From assembly GCA_030690405.1 (NCBI GenBank), contig JAUYGU010000105.1, positions 1-19,941 on the forward strand: a DNA stretch of 19,941 bases, in the 5' to 3' direction. Below, one piece after another: positions 8,688 through 16,193 of the stretch. This stretch comes from Dehalococcoidia bacterium (GTDB taxonomy: Bacteria; Chloroflexota; Dehalococcoidia; SM23-28-2; RBG-16-64-32). The translations under genes and the position numbers were made by a program. Under the pieces are notes generated by a model that worked only from the letters and a program-made list of their open reading frames with translations, did no database searches and was not told where the DNA came from. Numbering within the stretch: the first letter of the stretch is position 1; the number at the start of each line of letters is the position of its first letter.

Positions 8688-9889
8688 TTCGCGGACCTCG
8701 TAGCCGGCGGCTTCGCTCGCGGCGATGTCTCCAGCTGAAGGGCTGACGCGGCGAGCTCCGCCAGGTCCATCACCCGCAGGTCGCGCCCGGAGAGCTTGAC
8801 ACCGTCCTCCAGGCAGGCGATGCAGTGGGGACAGGCAGTGACCAGTATCTCGGCGCCGGTATCCAGGGCCTCCTCCACGCGCAGGTCCGCGAAGCGTTCG
8901 CCGGCCTTTGTCTCCATCCACATGCGGCCGCCGCCACCGCCGCAGCACAGCGTCCCCTCGCCGCTGCGCGCCATCTCCACAACCTCAAGGCCCGGAATGG
9001 CGGCCAGCACCTGGCGCGGCTCCGCCTGCACGTCGTTGCGCCGGCTCAGGTAGCAGGGGTCGTGGAACGTGACCCTGGCCTCGAACGGCTTATCGAAGCT
9101 CAGCCGGCCCTCATCGACGAGCGCCGCCAGGTACTGCGAGTAGTGAAGCGGACGCAGGCTGGCCTCCGCCGGATACTGATTGCGGAACATGTCGTAACAG
9201 TGAGGCGAGGTGGTCACCAGCGTCTGCACGCCGCGCTGCGAGAACAGCTCCACGTTGGCCTCGACGATGTGGCGCACGTAGTCGCGCTGGCCGAGGCCGT
9301 AGGCGGCATCGCCGCAGCAGGGCTCGTCCTCGCCCAGGGTGCCGAAGGCGACGCCCGCTTCGCGGAAGAGGGCGACCAGGGCTCGCGCCACCTTCTGGGT
9401 ACGGGAGTCGTATGAGGGGGTGCATCCGACGTAGTAGAGAACCTCATCCGCGGGCTCAAAGCTCTTCACATCGAGACCCTTGGCCCAGAGGGCGCGCTGC
9501 GAGGGCGGCCGCCGCCAGGGGTTGGCGTCCCAGTAGAGGGCCCACATGACGGAGGCGAGACCCCGCGGCGCCTGCCCGTCCTTCCAGGCGAGGCTGCGCA
9601 GCGCCAGCATGACGTCGGCGATGGGGACGCCGCGCGGGCACTGGACCTCGCAGGCGCGGCAGGTCGTGCACCACCACATGGCGCCGTCCTTCTGCTGGAT
9701 CCCGAGCTGCGCGCGGTGCATGAGCTGCCGCACGTTGACGGGCTCTGCCTGGAGGAGGCCCCAGGGGCAGGTGGCGGTGCAGACGCCACACTGGAAGCAG
9801 GGCGCTACCGCCCCGTCAGTAGCCGCCATCACGCGCTCCCAGAGGGCGTCGTCGAGGTCAATCACGCCGTTCGCCTTCGACCGCTTCAT
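8684..9889 (-). CDS. Soluble HdrD-like (HdrC-HdrB fused) iron-sulfur oxidoreductase subunit
   Basis: A 401-residue protein joining an HdrC-type double-cluster ferredoxin domain to two HdrB-type cysteine-rich (CCG) domains. The 4Fe-4S ligands are C31, C34, C37, C41 and C74, C77, C80, C84. The second CCG domain is complete (C279, C315-C316, C353, C356). The first has C156, C191-C192 and C231, but the first Cys of its final CxxC is S228 (SPHCYDMF). No membrane helix is visible, unlike many Etf- or menaquinone-linked members of this family. Its start ATG (9889) sits in an ATGA overlap with the hdrA stop, and its stop in an ATGA overlap with etfA. In Hdr and Qmo complexes this kind of subunit takes electrons from HdrA; here, between hdrA and etfAB, it most likely bridges the two flavoproteins. 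True CoM-S-S-CoB heterodisulfide activity is unlikely in this setting. Confidence 0.9.
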   Translation of the reverse strand: MKRSKANGVIDLDDALWERVMAATDGAVAPCFQCGVCTATCPWGLLQAEPVNVRQLMHRAQLGIQQKDGAMWWCTTCRACEVQCPRGVPIADVMLALRSLAWKDGQAPRGLASVMWALYWDANPWRRPPSQRALWAKGLDVKSFEPADEVLYYVGCTPSYDSRTQKVARALVALFREAGVAFGTLGEDEPCCGDAAYGLGQRDYVRHIVEANVELFSQRGVQTLVTTSPHCYDMFRNQYPAEASLRPLHYSQYLAALVDEGRLSFDKPFEARVTFHDPCYLSRRNDVQAEPRQVLAAIPGLEVVEMARSGEGTLCCGGGGGRMWMETKAGERFADLRVEEALDTGAEILVTACPHCIACLEDGVKLSGRDLRVMDLAELAASALQLETSPRAKPPATRSAK

Positions 9890-12800
9890 GCCGGCACCCC
9901 CTGGCCTGCCGCGTAGGCCTGGATCACGCCGTCCATCTCGCGCATCTTGGCGGCGAACTCGCGACCCTCCGAAGCGGAGATCCACTGCAACTGCAGCCGC
10001 TCCGGCGCCACGCCCTTGCGTTCGAATTTGCGGCGCCAGAAATCGAAGCGCTTGATGGTCTGCGCGTTAGCGTTGATGTAGTGACAGTCGGAGCCCTTCT
10101 CCGTGAGGCGGCAGCCCGTGATCAGGACGGCCCCGGCGCCCAGGTCGAACGCGCGGGCCACGAACTCCTCTTCCACCCGCGCGGAGCACATGGCGCGGAT
10201 GATGCGGGCCGAAGGAGGGTACTGGATCTTCTCGACGCCGGCCTGGTCGGCGCCGGCGTAGGAGCACCAGTTGCAGGCGAACACCAGCACCTTCTCCTCC
10301 GGCCGCTCGGCGAGAGCGGCATCGATCTGGGCGAGGATCTGCTCCTTGGTGAAGTACGGCATCATGATCGCGTCGTAGTTGCACTCGGCGGCGCAGGCGC
10401 CGCAGCCCTGGCAGGCGGCCTCGATGATCCGCAGCGGCCCCTGCTTGATCGGGCCCAGCAGCTCAACCGCGCCGAAGGGGCAGACCGGCACGCAGCGGCC
10501 GCAGAAGATGCACTTCTCCAGGTCGAGCTGGGCCGTGATGGGCTCCTTCTCGATGTGGTCCTTGGCCAAGAGCGCCGCCGCCTTCGCCGCCGTGGCGAGG
10601 CCCTGCGCCAGGGACTCCCGCACGTCCTTGGGTCCCTGCGCCGCCCCCGCCAGGAAGATGCCCGGCGAGCCCGCCTCGACGGGTCCCAGCTTCGGGTGTT
10701 TCTCCAGCAGGAAGCCGTCCTCGCTGTGGGAAACCTTGAGCTGTTGCGAGACGTTCTCTTCCGGCGGCTCTAGGCCGGTGGCCAGCACCAGCAGGTCTGT
10801 GGGGATGCGAACGTCGGCCCCCAACAGCTCGTCACGGACGCGCACGGCGCCGTCCTCAATGCGTACCGCCTTCTCCGGCGGCATGTCCGGGTAGCGCAGG
10901 AACTGGACGCCCTGCCGGGCCGCCTCCTCGTATAGCTCCTCCGCCTGGCGGCTGAACGTCCGCATGTCGCGGTACAGCACCCGAACCTTCTTCCCCATCC
11001 GCCTCAGTCGCAGCGCCTGCCCGACCATCGATTCGCAGCAGTAGCGGGAGCAGCCTGCGCCGTTGCGCCGGGAGCCGACGCAGCCCACGATGGTGACCTT
11101 CTCGCCGGGCACATCGTCCCAGCGTCCCTCCAGCTCCAGGTTGGTGATCACCCGGGTGTCCGTGCCGTAGCCCAGTTCGGTGGGCTGGTGAGGGGTTGAG
11201 CCCATGGCAAGGATCACTGCCCCCGCCCTCAACTCCTCGCCGCCGGACAGGCGGGCCTCGAAATTGCCTATGTGCCCGCCGATGTGCTCTATCTCCGTGC
11301 CTGTGTGCACCCTGACTCCGGCACGAAGGACTTCCGCACGCAGGTGCTTGAGCAGGTCGTGCGCCTTGAGGCCGGCCGGTGATATCTCGTCCAACTGCCG
11401 CAGGAGGCCGCCACGCTCCTCCTCGCGCTCCACCAGGTGCGTCTCGTAGCCCTGGCCCGCCCGGTTCGCCGCCGCGATCATCCCCGCCGGCCCGCCGCCG
11501 ATCACCAGCGCCGACTGCACCATCGGCTGCTTGCGCGGCTCCAGCGGCACGAGTAGGGCGGCTTTGTCCACGCCCATCTTCACCATGTCCAGCGCCTTGA
11601 AGGTGGCGGCGTCGCGGTCTTCCTTGTGCACCCAGGAGTCCTGGTTGCGCAGGTTGACCATCTCCAGCAGGTACGGGTTCAGCCCCGCCTTGAAGCAGAC
11701 GCGGCGGAACGTCGGCTCATGCGTCTTGGGGGAGCAGGCGGCAACCACCAGCCGGTTAACGTTGTGTTCGCGGATGCGCTCCACGATCTCAGCCTGGGTA
11801 TTGCCGGCGCAGGAGAACTTCTGGTCCTGCGCGTAGACGACGTTCGGCAGCGTACGCGAGTACTCGACGACACGGGGGACGTCCACGGTGCCGGCGATGT
11901 TGCTGCCGCAGTGGCAGACGAACACGCCGACGCGCGGCTCATCGAGGTCGGTTATCGGTTCAGCGGCCTCGGGCTCGGGCCAGGAGCGCTCATCCAGGTG
12001 CGATAGGGCAGCTGCCGCGGCCCCGCTCGCCTCCGATACGGTATCGGGGATGTCCTTGGGGCCGCCGGCGCAGCCTGCCAGGTAGATGCCCGGACGGCTG
12101 CTGCCCACGAGCCCCGCGTGCGTCTCCTCGGCGCGCAGGAAGCCGTCTTCGGCCATCTCAAGGCCGAGCGTCCCGCCCAGCTGCGCCAGCCCCTCCGGGG
12201 GGCGCGCCGCGGTGGCCAGGACTACCATGTCCACCCGCTTGCTCGCGATCCGGCCCGTCCCCGTGTTCTCGTAGCGCACGGCCAGCTTCCGGCCGTCGGG
12301 AACGATGCTCGCCGGCCTGCCGCGGATGAACTTCGCCCCCTCCTGCTCCGTGCGCTCCAGGAAGGCATCGAACCCCTTGCCGTAGGCGCGCACGTCCATG
12401 TAGAGAGCCGTGACGTCCTTGACGCCGTGGTCCAGCGCCTGGAACGCGTGCTTTATCGAGTACATGCAGCAGAAGCGGGAGCAGTAGCGGTAGAACCGCT
12501 GGTCGCGGGAGCCGACGCAGAGAACGAACAGGATGCTCTTGGGGTGCTTCCCGTCCGAGGGGCGGACGATCTCGCCGCCGGTGGGTCCGGCGGAGGTGAG
12601 GAGCCGCTCGAACTCCATCGCGGTCAGGACGTCGGGATGGCTCCCGTAGCCGTACTGTCCCAGCAGGGAAGGATCGATGGTGTCGAATCCGGCGGAGGCG
12701 ATGATAGCGCCCGCCTGGCGCTCAAGGTGCTTCTCCGTGGGCATCGAAAAGTCGATGCACTGGGGCGGGCAGGCCTCGGCGCAGCGGTGGCAGGGCCAGT

Positions 12801-13272
12801 AGTTGGGCGGCTCGTTCAGGCAGTGCTCGATATCGATGTTGTAGGCGCCGGGGATCGCCTGCGGGAACGGAGTGTAAACGGCCTTGCGGGACGCCATGCC
12901 GGCGTCGAACTCGTTGGGCAGGACGACGGGGCAGACGGGCTCGCACTCGCCGCAGCGCGTGCACTCACTGGTGACGAAGCCCGCCCGCTGACGGATGCCG
13001 ATGCGGAAATCGCCCGCCTCGCCGTCGACCTGGACGACCTCCGCGTTGTTCAGAATCTCGATGTTGGGGTGCTCACCGACTTCGGAGAGCTTCGGCGCCT
13101 CAATGCAGACGGAGCAGTCCAGGGTGGGGAAGTTCTTGTCCAGCGCAGCCATCTTGCCGCCGATGGACGGCCCCCTCTCCACGAGGATGACCTTCGCGCC
13201 GGCCTCCGCGAGGTCCAGCGCCGCCTGCACCCCGGCGATGCCGCCGCCGATGACGAGTACGGAATCGCTCAT
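9886..13272 (-). CDS. hdrA: Giant HdrA-type flavoprotein: QmoA-like and QmoB-like modules plus MvhD domain
   Basis: 1128-residue iron-sulfur flavoprotein, likely the electron-splitting or -merging hub of the operon. Module 1 (about 1-435) is an HdrA FAD domain without the HdrA N-terminal domain: GGGIAG at 9-14, C53/C56, ferredoxin-like C104, C107, C110, C114, a further cysteine group C151-C172, and CVGSRD with C252, C264, C268, C269. A short linker rich in Pro and Glu follows (430-446). Module 2 has the HdrA N-terminal domain (C453, C455, C488, C513), a second FAD domain (IGGGPAG at 591-597, C731, C741, C745, C746), two 4Fe-4S ferredoxin motifs (C921-C931 and C954-C964), and an MvhD-like 2Fe-2S domain (C1000, C1003, C1029, C1054, C1063). 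This equals QmoA followed by QmoB. It starts in an ATGA overlap with korC. Domain layout is clear; partners and direction of electron flow are inferred. Confidence 0.93.
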   Translation of the reverse strand: MSDSVLVIGGGIAGVQAALDLAEAGAKVILVERGPSIGGKMAALDKNFPTLDCSVCIEAPKLSEVGEHPNIEILNNAEVVQVDGEAGDFRIGIRQRAGFVTSECTRCGECEPVCPVVLPNEFDAGMASRKAVYTPFPQAIPGAYNIDIEHCLNEPPNYWPCHRCAEACPPQCIDFSMPTEKHLERQAGAIIASAGFDTIDPSLLGQYGYGSHPDVLTAMEFERLLTSAGPTGGEIVRPSDGKHPKSILFVLCVGSRDQRFYRYCSRFCCMYSIKHAFQALDHGVKDVTALYMDVRAYGKGFDAFLERTEQEGAKFIRGRPASIVPDGRKLAVRYENTGTGRIASKRVDMVVLATAARPPEGLAQLGGTLGLEMAEDGFLRAEETHAGLVGSSRPGIYLAGCAGGPKDIPDTVSEASGAAAAALSHLDERSWPEPEAAEPITDLDEPRVGVFVCHCGSNIAGTVDVPRVVEYSRTLPNVVYAQDQKFSCAGNTQAEIVERIREHNVNRLVVAACSPKTHEPTFRRVCFKAGLNPYLLEMVNLRNQDSWVHKEDRDAATFKALDMVKMGVDKAALLVPLEPRKQPMVQSALVIGGGPAGMIAAANRAGQGYETHLVEREEERGGLLRQLDEISPAGLKAHDLLKHLRAEVLRAGVRVHTGTEIEHIGGHIGNFEARLSGGEELRAGAVILAMGSTPHQPTELGYGTDTRVITNLELEGRWDDVPGEKVTIVGCVGSRRNGAGCSRYCCESMVGQALRLRRMGKKVRVLYRDMRTFSRQAEELYEEAARQGVQFLRYPDMPPEKAVRIEDGAVRVRDELLGADVRIPTDLLVLATGLEPPEENVSQQLKVSHSEDGFLLEKHPKLGPVEAGSPGIFLAGAAQGPKDVRESLAQGLATAAKAAALLAKDHIEKEPITAQLDLEKCIFCGRCVPVCPFGAVELLGPIKQGPLRIIEAACQGCGACAAECNYDAIMMPYFTKEQILAQIDAALAERPEEKVLVFACNWCSYAGADQAGVEKIQYPPSARIIRAMCSARVEEEFVARAFDLGAGAVLITGCRLTEKGSDCHYINANAQTIKRFDFWRRKFERKGVAPERLQLQWISASEGREFAAKMREMDGVIQAYAAGQGVPA

Positions 13273-13808
13273 GACACCGCCGCCACGGGAGCGTATTCGA
13301 AACCGCAGGCGAGCGCCTTCAGGTTCAGTTCCAGCAGCGCCGGCCGGACGGTCGTGCGGATCGCCTCTTCCAGCGCCTCGCGCCGCACCACGCCGGTGGT
13401 CGCGGAGAGGGTGCCGAGCATGATGACGTTCGCGACCATACGATTGCCCAGCTCAGCCGCGAGCCGGGTAGCCGGGATGTGGCGCAGCCACTCCTTGCCG
13501 GTCGCGCTCTCCACGAGGTCCGTATCGACGATCAGCTGGGCGCCGTCGGCCACCGCCGAGCCGTACTTGGTGAACGCCTCCTGGGACATGAGCACCAGCA
13601 GGTCCGGGCGGGACACCATCGGGTAGCCGATCGGCTCGTCGCTGATGACGAGATCGGCGGAACAGGCGCCACCGCGCGCCTCCGGGCCGTAGGCCTGGGT
13701 GAACACGGCCTCCTTGCCGTCGTAAAGCGCGGCCGCCTTGCCCAGCATGTACCCGGCCAGGATTATCCCCTGGCCGCCGAACCCGCCGAGCCGCACCTCC
13801 TGTCGCAT
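13269..13808 (-). CDS. korC: 2-oxoacid:ferredoxin oxidoreductase gamma subunit
   Basis: Gamma subunit (179 residues) of the four-subunit 2-oxoacid:ferredoxin oxidoreductase, thought to bind coenzyme A. It begins VRLGGFGGQGIILAGYMLGK, the glycine-rich opening of this family, followed by AYGPEARGGACSADLVISD. The ATG at 13808 directly abuts the korB stop (13809-13811), and its own stop overlaps the hdrA start as ATGA. Length and motifs are normal; no oddity seen. Confidence 0.95.
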   Translation of the reverse strand: MRQEVRLGGFGGQGIILAGYMLGKAAALYDGKEAVFTQAYGPEARGGACSADLVISDEPIGYPMVSRPDLLVLMSQEAFTKYGSAVADGAQLIVDTDLVESATGKEWLRHIPATRLAAELGNRMVANVIMLGTLSATTGVVRREALEEAIRTTVRPALLELNLKALACGFEYAPVAAVS

Positions 13809-14633
13809 CTAGCGCCCCCCTACGGCCGACCGGAACGCCGGCCGCTCTATGTCTACGAAGTTCCCGAGCGCGATCGTCGAGTCGTGCTTCATGTCGATGC
13901 CGGCGAGGGAGAGATCGATGCCGGGATCGATAACGCAGTTGTTCCGGTAGAGCCACATCTCGTCCAGCCCCTCGCCGATGTCGTTGGACTTGCCGAATCC
14001 CACCGGGCAGGGGGAAAGCACCTCGATAAACGTAAACCCGTTCTTCTCCTGCGCGCGGCGCATCGCCTTCTCCAGCTGGCGCACGTGCAACGATGTCCAG
14101 CGGGCGACGAACACCGCCCCCAGGGAAACGGCGAGGTGCGGCAGATTGAAGGCCGGCTCGGCGTTGCCGAGGGGCGTCGTCGTGGACCTGGCCCCCGTCG
14201 GCGTCGTGGGGCCCGCCTGGCCGCCGGTCATCCCGTAGTTGAAGTTGTTCACGCAGACCACTTTGATATCGACGTTGCGGCGGGCGGCGTGCATGAAGTG
14301 GTTTCCGCCGATGGCGAACAGGTCGCCGTCGCCGCTGAACACGGTCACATGCAGCTCCGGGTTCGCCAGCTTCAGGCCCGTCGCGAACGGGATCGCCCGG
14401 CCGTGGGTGGTGTGGAACGAGTCCACCTTCAGGTAGCCGGCGACGCGACCGGAGCAGCCGATGCCGGAGACGACAACGTGCTGGTTAGCGGGAATGGCCG
14501 ACTCGGCCATGGCGTTGGCCAGGCAGGCCATGGTGGAGCCGAGGCCGCAGCCGGGGCACCAGATGTGGGGTAGCCGGTCGGCGCGCAGGAGGCTGTCCAG
14601 GGGATGGGCGCTGACGACGATCTCGCCGGTCAC
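13809..14633 (-). CDS. korB: 2-oxoacid:ferredoxin oxidoreductase beta subunit (TPP-binding)
   Basis: Beta subunit, 274 residues, binding thiamine pyrophosphate and one 4Fe-4S cluster. The TPP motif is GDGDLFAIGG (101-110) through NNFNYGMTGGQ (129-139). Cluster ligands appear to be C26 and C29 (WCPGCG), C60 (GIGCSGR) and C209 (SPCPVGFG), all present. With the separate alpha, gamma and ferredoxin subunits this matches the KorABCD layout, which usually acts on 2-oxoglutarate (giving succinyl-CoA, CO2 and reduced ferredoxin) or in reverse; branched 2-oxoacids cannot be excluded. The start is GTG at 14633, overlapping the korA stop as GTGA. A related family member would be pyruvate:ferredoxin oxidoreductase, but the sequence style is Kor. 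Confidence 0.95.
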   Translation of the reverse strand: MTGEIVVSAHPLDSLLRADRLPHIWCPGCGLGSTMACLANAMAESAIPANQHVVVSGIGCSGRVAGYLKVDSFHTTHGRAIPFATGLKLANPELHVTVFSGDGDLFAIGGNHFMHAARRNVDIKVVCVNNFNYGMTGGQAGPTTPTGARSTTTPLGNAEPAFNLPHLAVSLGAVFVARWTSLHVRQLEKAMRRAQEKNGFTFIEVLSPCPVGFGKSNDIGEGLDEMWLYRNNCVIDPGIDLSLAGIDMKHDSTIALGNFVDIERPAFRSAVGGR

Positions 14634-15787
14634 GGGCGCGCCTCCATGATCGCCCGCAGGATCGGCTCCGGGGCGAACATCTCGCCCCCGGCGTGGGTCA
14701 CCCAGGAGACGGGCCGGCGCGTGTAGCGCTCCACCTCGCGGGCGACCTGGCCGAGGTTCATCTCAGCAACGACGAACCGCCTGGCGGTGTTGGTCAACTC
14801 CTTGATCGTTCCGCGGGGAAACGGCCACAGGGTGATCAGGCGGAACAGGCCGGCCCGGATGCCCCTCTCGCGGGCGGCCAGCACGGCCTGTCTGGCGGCG
14901 CGGGCCGTCGCCCCATAGGCGATGACCACGGTTTCGGCATCGTCGGTGTGCAGCTTCTCGAATTCGCAGATCTGCTGGGCATTGGCCTGAACCTTGCGGC
15001 TCAGCCTCCGTACCAGCCGGTCGTGGACCTGGGGGTCGTTCGTCGGGTAGCCGCGCTCGTCATGTGTCAGGCCGGTGACGTGGATATTGTAGCCCTCGCC
15101 GGCATGCGGCAGGGCCGGCACCAGGTCTTTGCCCGCGGCGTAGGGCAGCCAGCCGTCATTCGGTGGGGCTGAGGGGCGCTTCCGGTCTACGGTCTCGATC
15201 TCGCCGGCGGGCGGGATGGTCACGCGCTCCGTCATGTGGCCCACCACCTCATCCCCCATCACGAACACCGGCGTTCGATACCGCTCGGCGGCGTTGAACG
15301 CCTTGATCGTAAGGTCGAACATCTCTTGCGGTGACGACGGGGAGTAGGCGATCGGCTCGAAATCGCCGTGCGAGCCCCACTTCGCCTGCATCACGTCGGC
15401 CTGACTGACGAGAGTGGGTAGGCCGGTCGAAGGACCGCCCCGCATGACGTCCACGACCACGCACGGGGTCTCCGTCATCACCCCCAGGCCGATGTTCTCC
15501 ATCATCAGCGTGAAGCCTGGACCGGAGGTGGCGCTCATCGCCTTGGCGCCGGCCCAGGACGCGCCCAGCACCGCGGCCATGGAGGCCAACTCGTCCTCCA
15601 TCTGGACGTAGCAGCCACCGATCTCCGGGAGGCGGCGGGCCAGCCGCTCGGCGATCTCTGTGGACGGGGTTATGGGGTAGCCGGCGAAGAAGGAGCAGCC
15701 GGCCGCGAGAGCACCCTCGGCGCAAGCCGTGTCGCCGTTCATGAAGTGCTGTCCGGTGAGCACCCGCTCCGCCGCGGCGACGGCCAT
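14630..15787 (-). CDS. korA: 2-oxoacid:ferredoxin oxidoreductase alpha subunit
   Basis: Alpha subunit, 385 residues from the ATG at 15787. It shows the family run MNGDTACAEGALAAGCSFFA (16-35), GYPITPSTEI (36-45), MEDELASM (63-70) with the conserved acidic residue facing the TPP, and SATSGPGF (85-92). The C-terminal domain (about 260-385) ends with the transketolase-like fold and MNLGQVAREVERY. A GTG at 15790 is an equally legal start, since it overlaps the korD stop as GTGA; I prefer the ATG because GGAGG lies 7 bases upstream of it. There is no fused gamma domain, so the subunit set is korD-korA-korB-korC, each separate. Substrate is likely 2-oxoglutarate, by resemblance to KorA proteins. 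Confidence 0.95.
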   Translation of the reverse strand: MAVAAAERVLTGQHFMNGDTACAEGALAAGCSFFAGYPITPSTEIAERLARRLPEIGGCYVQMEDELASMAAVLGASWAGAKAMSATSGPGFTLMMENIGLGVMTETPCVVVDVMRGGPSTGLPTLVSQADVMQAKWGSHGDFEPIAYSPSSPQEMFDLTIKAFNAAERYRTPVFVMGDEVVGHMTERVTIPPAGEIETVDRKRPSAPPNDGWLPYAAGKDLVPALPHAGEGYNIHVTGLTHDERGYPTNDPQVHDRLVRRLSRKVQANAQQICEFEKLHTDDAETVVIAYGATARAARQAVLAARERGIRAGLFRLITLWPFPRGTIKELTNTARRFVVAEMNLGQVAREVERYTRRPVSWVTHAGGEMFAPEPILRAIMEARP

Positions 15788-16053
15788 CACAGCTCCTCCG
15801 TGTAGATGGCGAACTCCGGACAGACGAGCTTGCAGAAGCGGCAGTTGACGCAGGCGAGCTCTTTCCCCGCGACCACCACCGGATAGTGGTAGCCCTTGGC
15901 GTTCATGCCTTCCGACTCAGCGAGGACCTGCTCGGGGCAGAACTCAATGCAGAAGCGGCAGCCCTTGCAGCGCTCGGGGATGACGTAGACCTGGCCAACG
16001 GGAACCCGGACAACACTGGAGTCCAGTGGTATCCGCACCTGTGCGCCAGACAT
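15787..16053 (-). CDS. korD: 2-oxoacid:ferredoxin oxidoreductase delta subunit (2x[4Fe-4S] ferredoxin)
   Basis: Ferredoxin-like subunit of 88 residues with two complete 4Fe-4S motifs: C29, C32, C35, C39 and C68, C71, C74, C78. It moves electrons from the TPP/cluster centre of KorAB to an external acceptor, which here may be the HdrA protein of the same operon. The ATG at 16053 is used; a TTG just before it (16056) is possible, and GGAG lies 9 and 6 bases upstream of the two respectively. It is the first gene of the coupled run and is separated from the upstream thioesterase gene by 140 bases. No strong promoter is evident directly before it. Confidence 0.93.
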   Translation of the reverse strand: MSGAQVRIPLDSSVVRVPVGQVYVIPERCKGCRFCIEFCPEQVLAESEGMNAKGYHYPVVVAGKELACVNCRFCKLVCPEFAIYTEEL

Positions 16054-16142
16054 CAATTAACGCTCCGCCTGGTGGCCCAGCCCCAGGAGCGCCCACTAAG
16101 GAGTACCCGCGTTCAACGTTACGGCACCGCAATCGGGCTGTC

Positions 16143-16182
16143 TGTCGGGAAAAGCCTGAACGCTGTGGGGTAATGCCCGACA
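16143..16182. repeat. Inverted repeat in the korD leader
   Basis: TGTCGGG at 16143-16149 and CCCGACA at 16176-16182 form a 7-bp inverted repeat with a 26-base loop, giving a centre-to-centre spacing of 33 bases (about three helical turns). It lies in the 140-base gap between the thioesterase stop and korD. It could be a two-site operator, or a long-loop hairpin in the transcript separating the upstream genes from the kor operon. Arms are short, so chance is not excluded. Confidence 0.3.
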
Positions 16183-16193
16183 AGAGGGTATAA

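Noticed and set aside
8688..8948. Extended N-terminus of EtfA using the upstream open frame
   Set aside because: The added 87 residues are Arg/Gly-rich shadow of the HdrD-like gene; the ATGA overlap at 8687 gives a normal EtfA.
8684..13272. True methanogen-type heterodisulfide reductase, or APS-linked Qmo complex
   Set aside because: No methanogenesis, hydrogenase, AprAB or membrane QmoC/HdrE genes are in the window, and the HdrD-like protein lacks membrane helices and one CCG cysteine.
12118..13626. A 502-codon open frame antisense to the HdrA-type gene and korC
   Set aside because: Shadow of two well-supported genes; composition is Arg/Ala/Gly/Val-rich with no motifs.
13479..14573. A 364-codon open frame antisense to korB and korC
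   Set aside because: Opposite two conserved subunits, crosses their boundary, and shows no domain.
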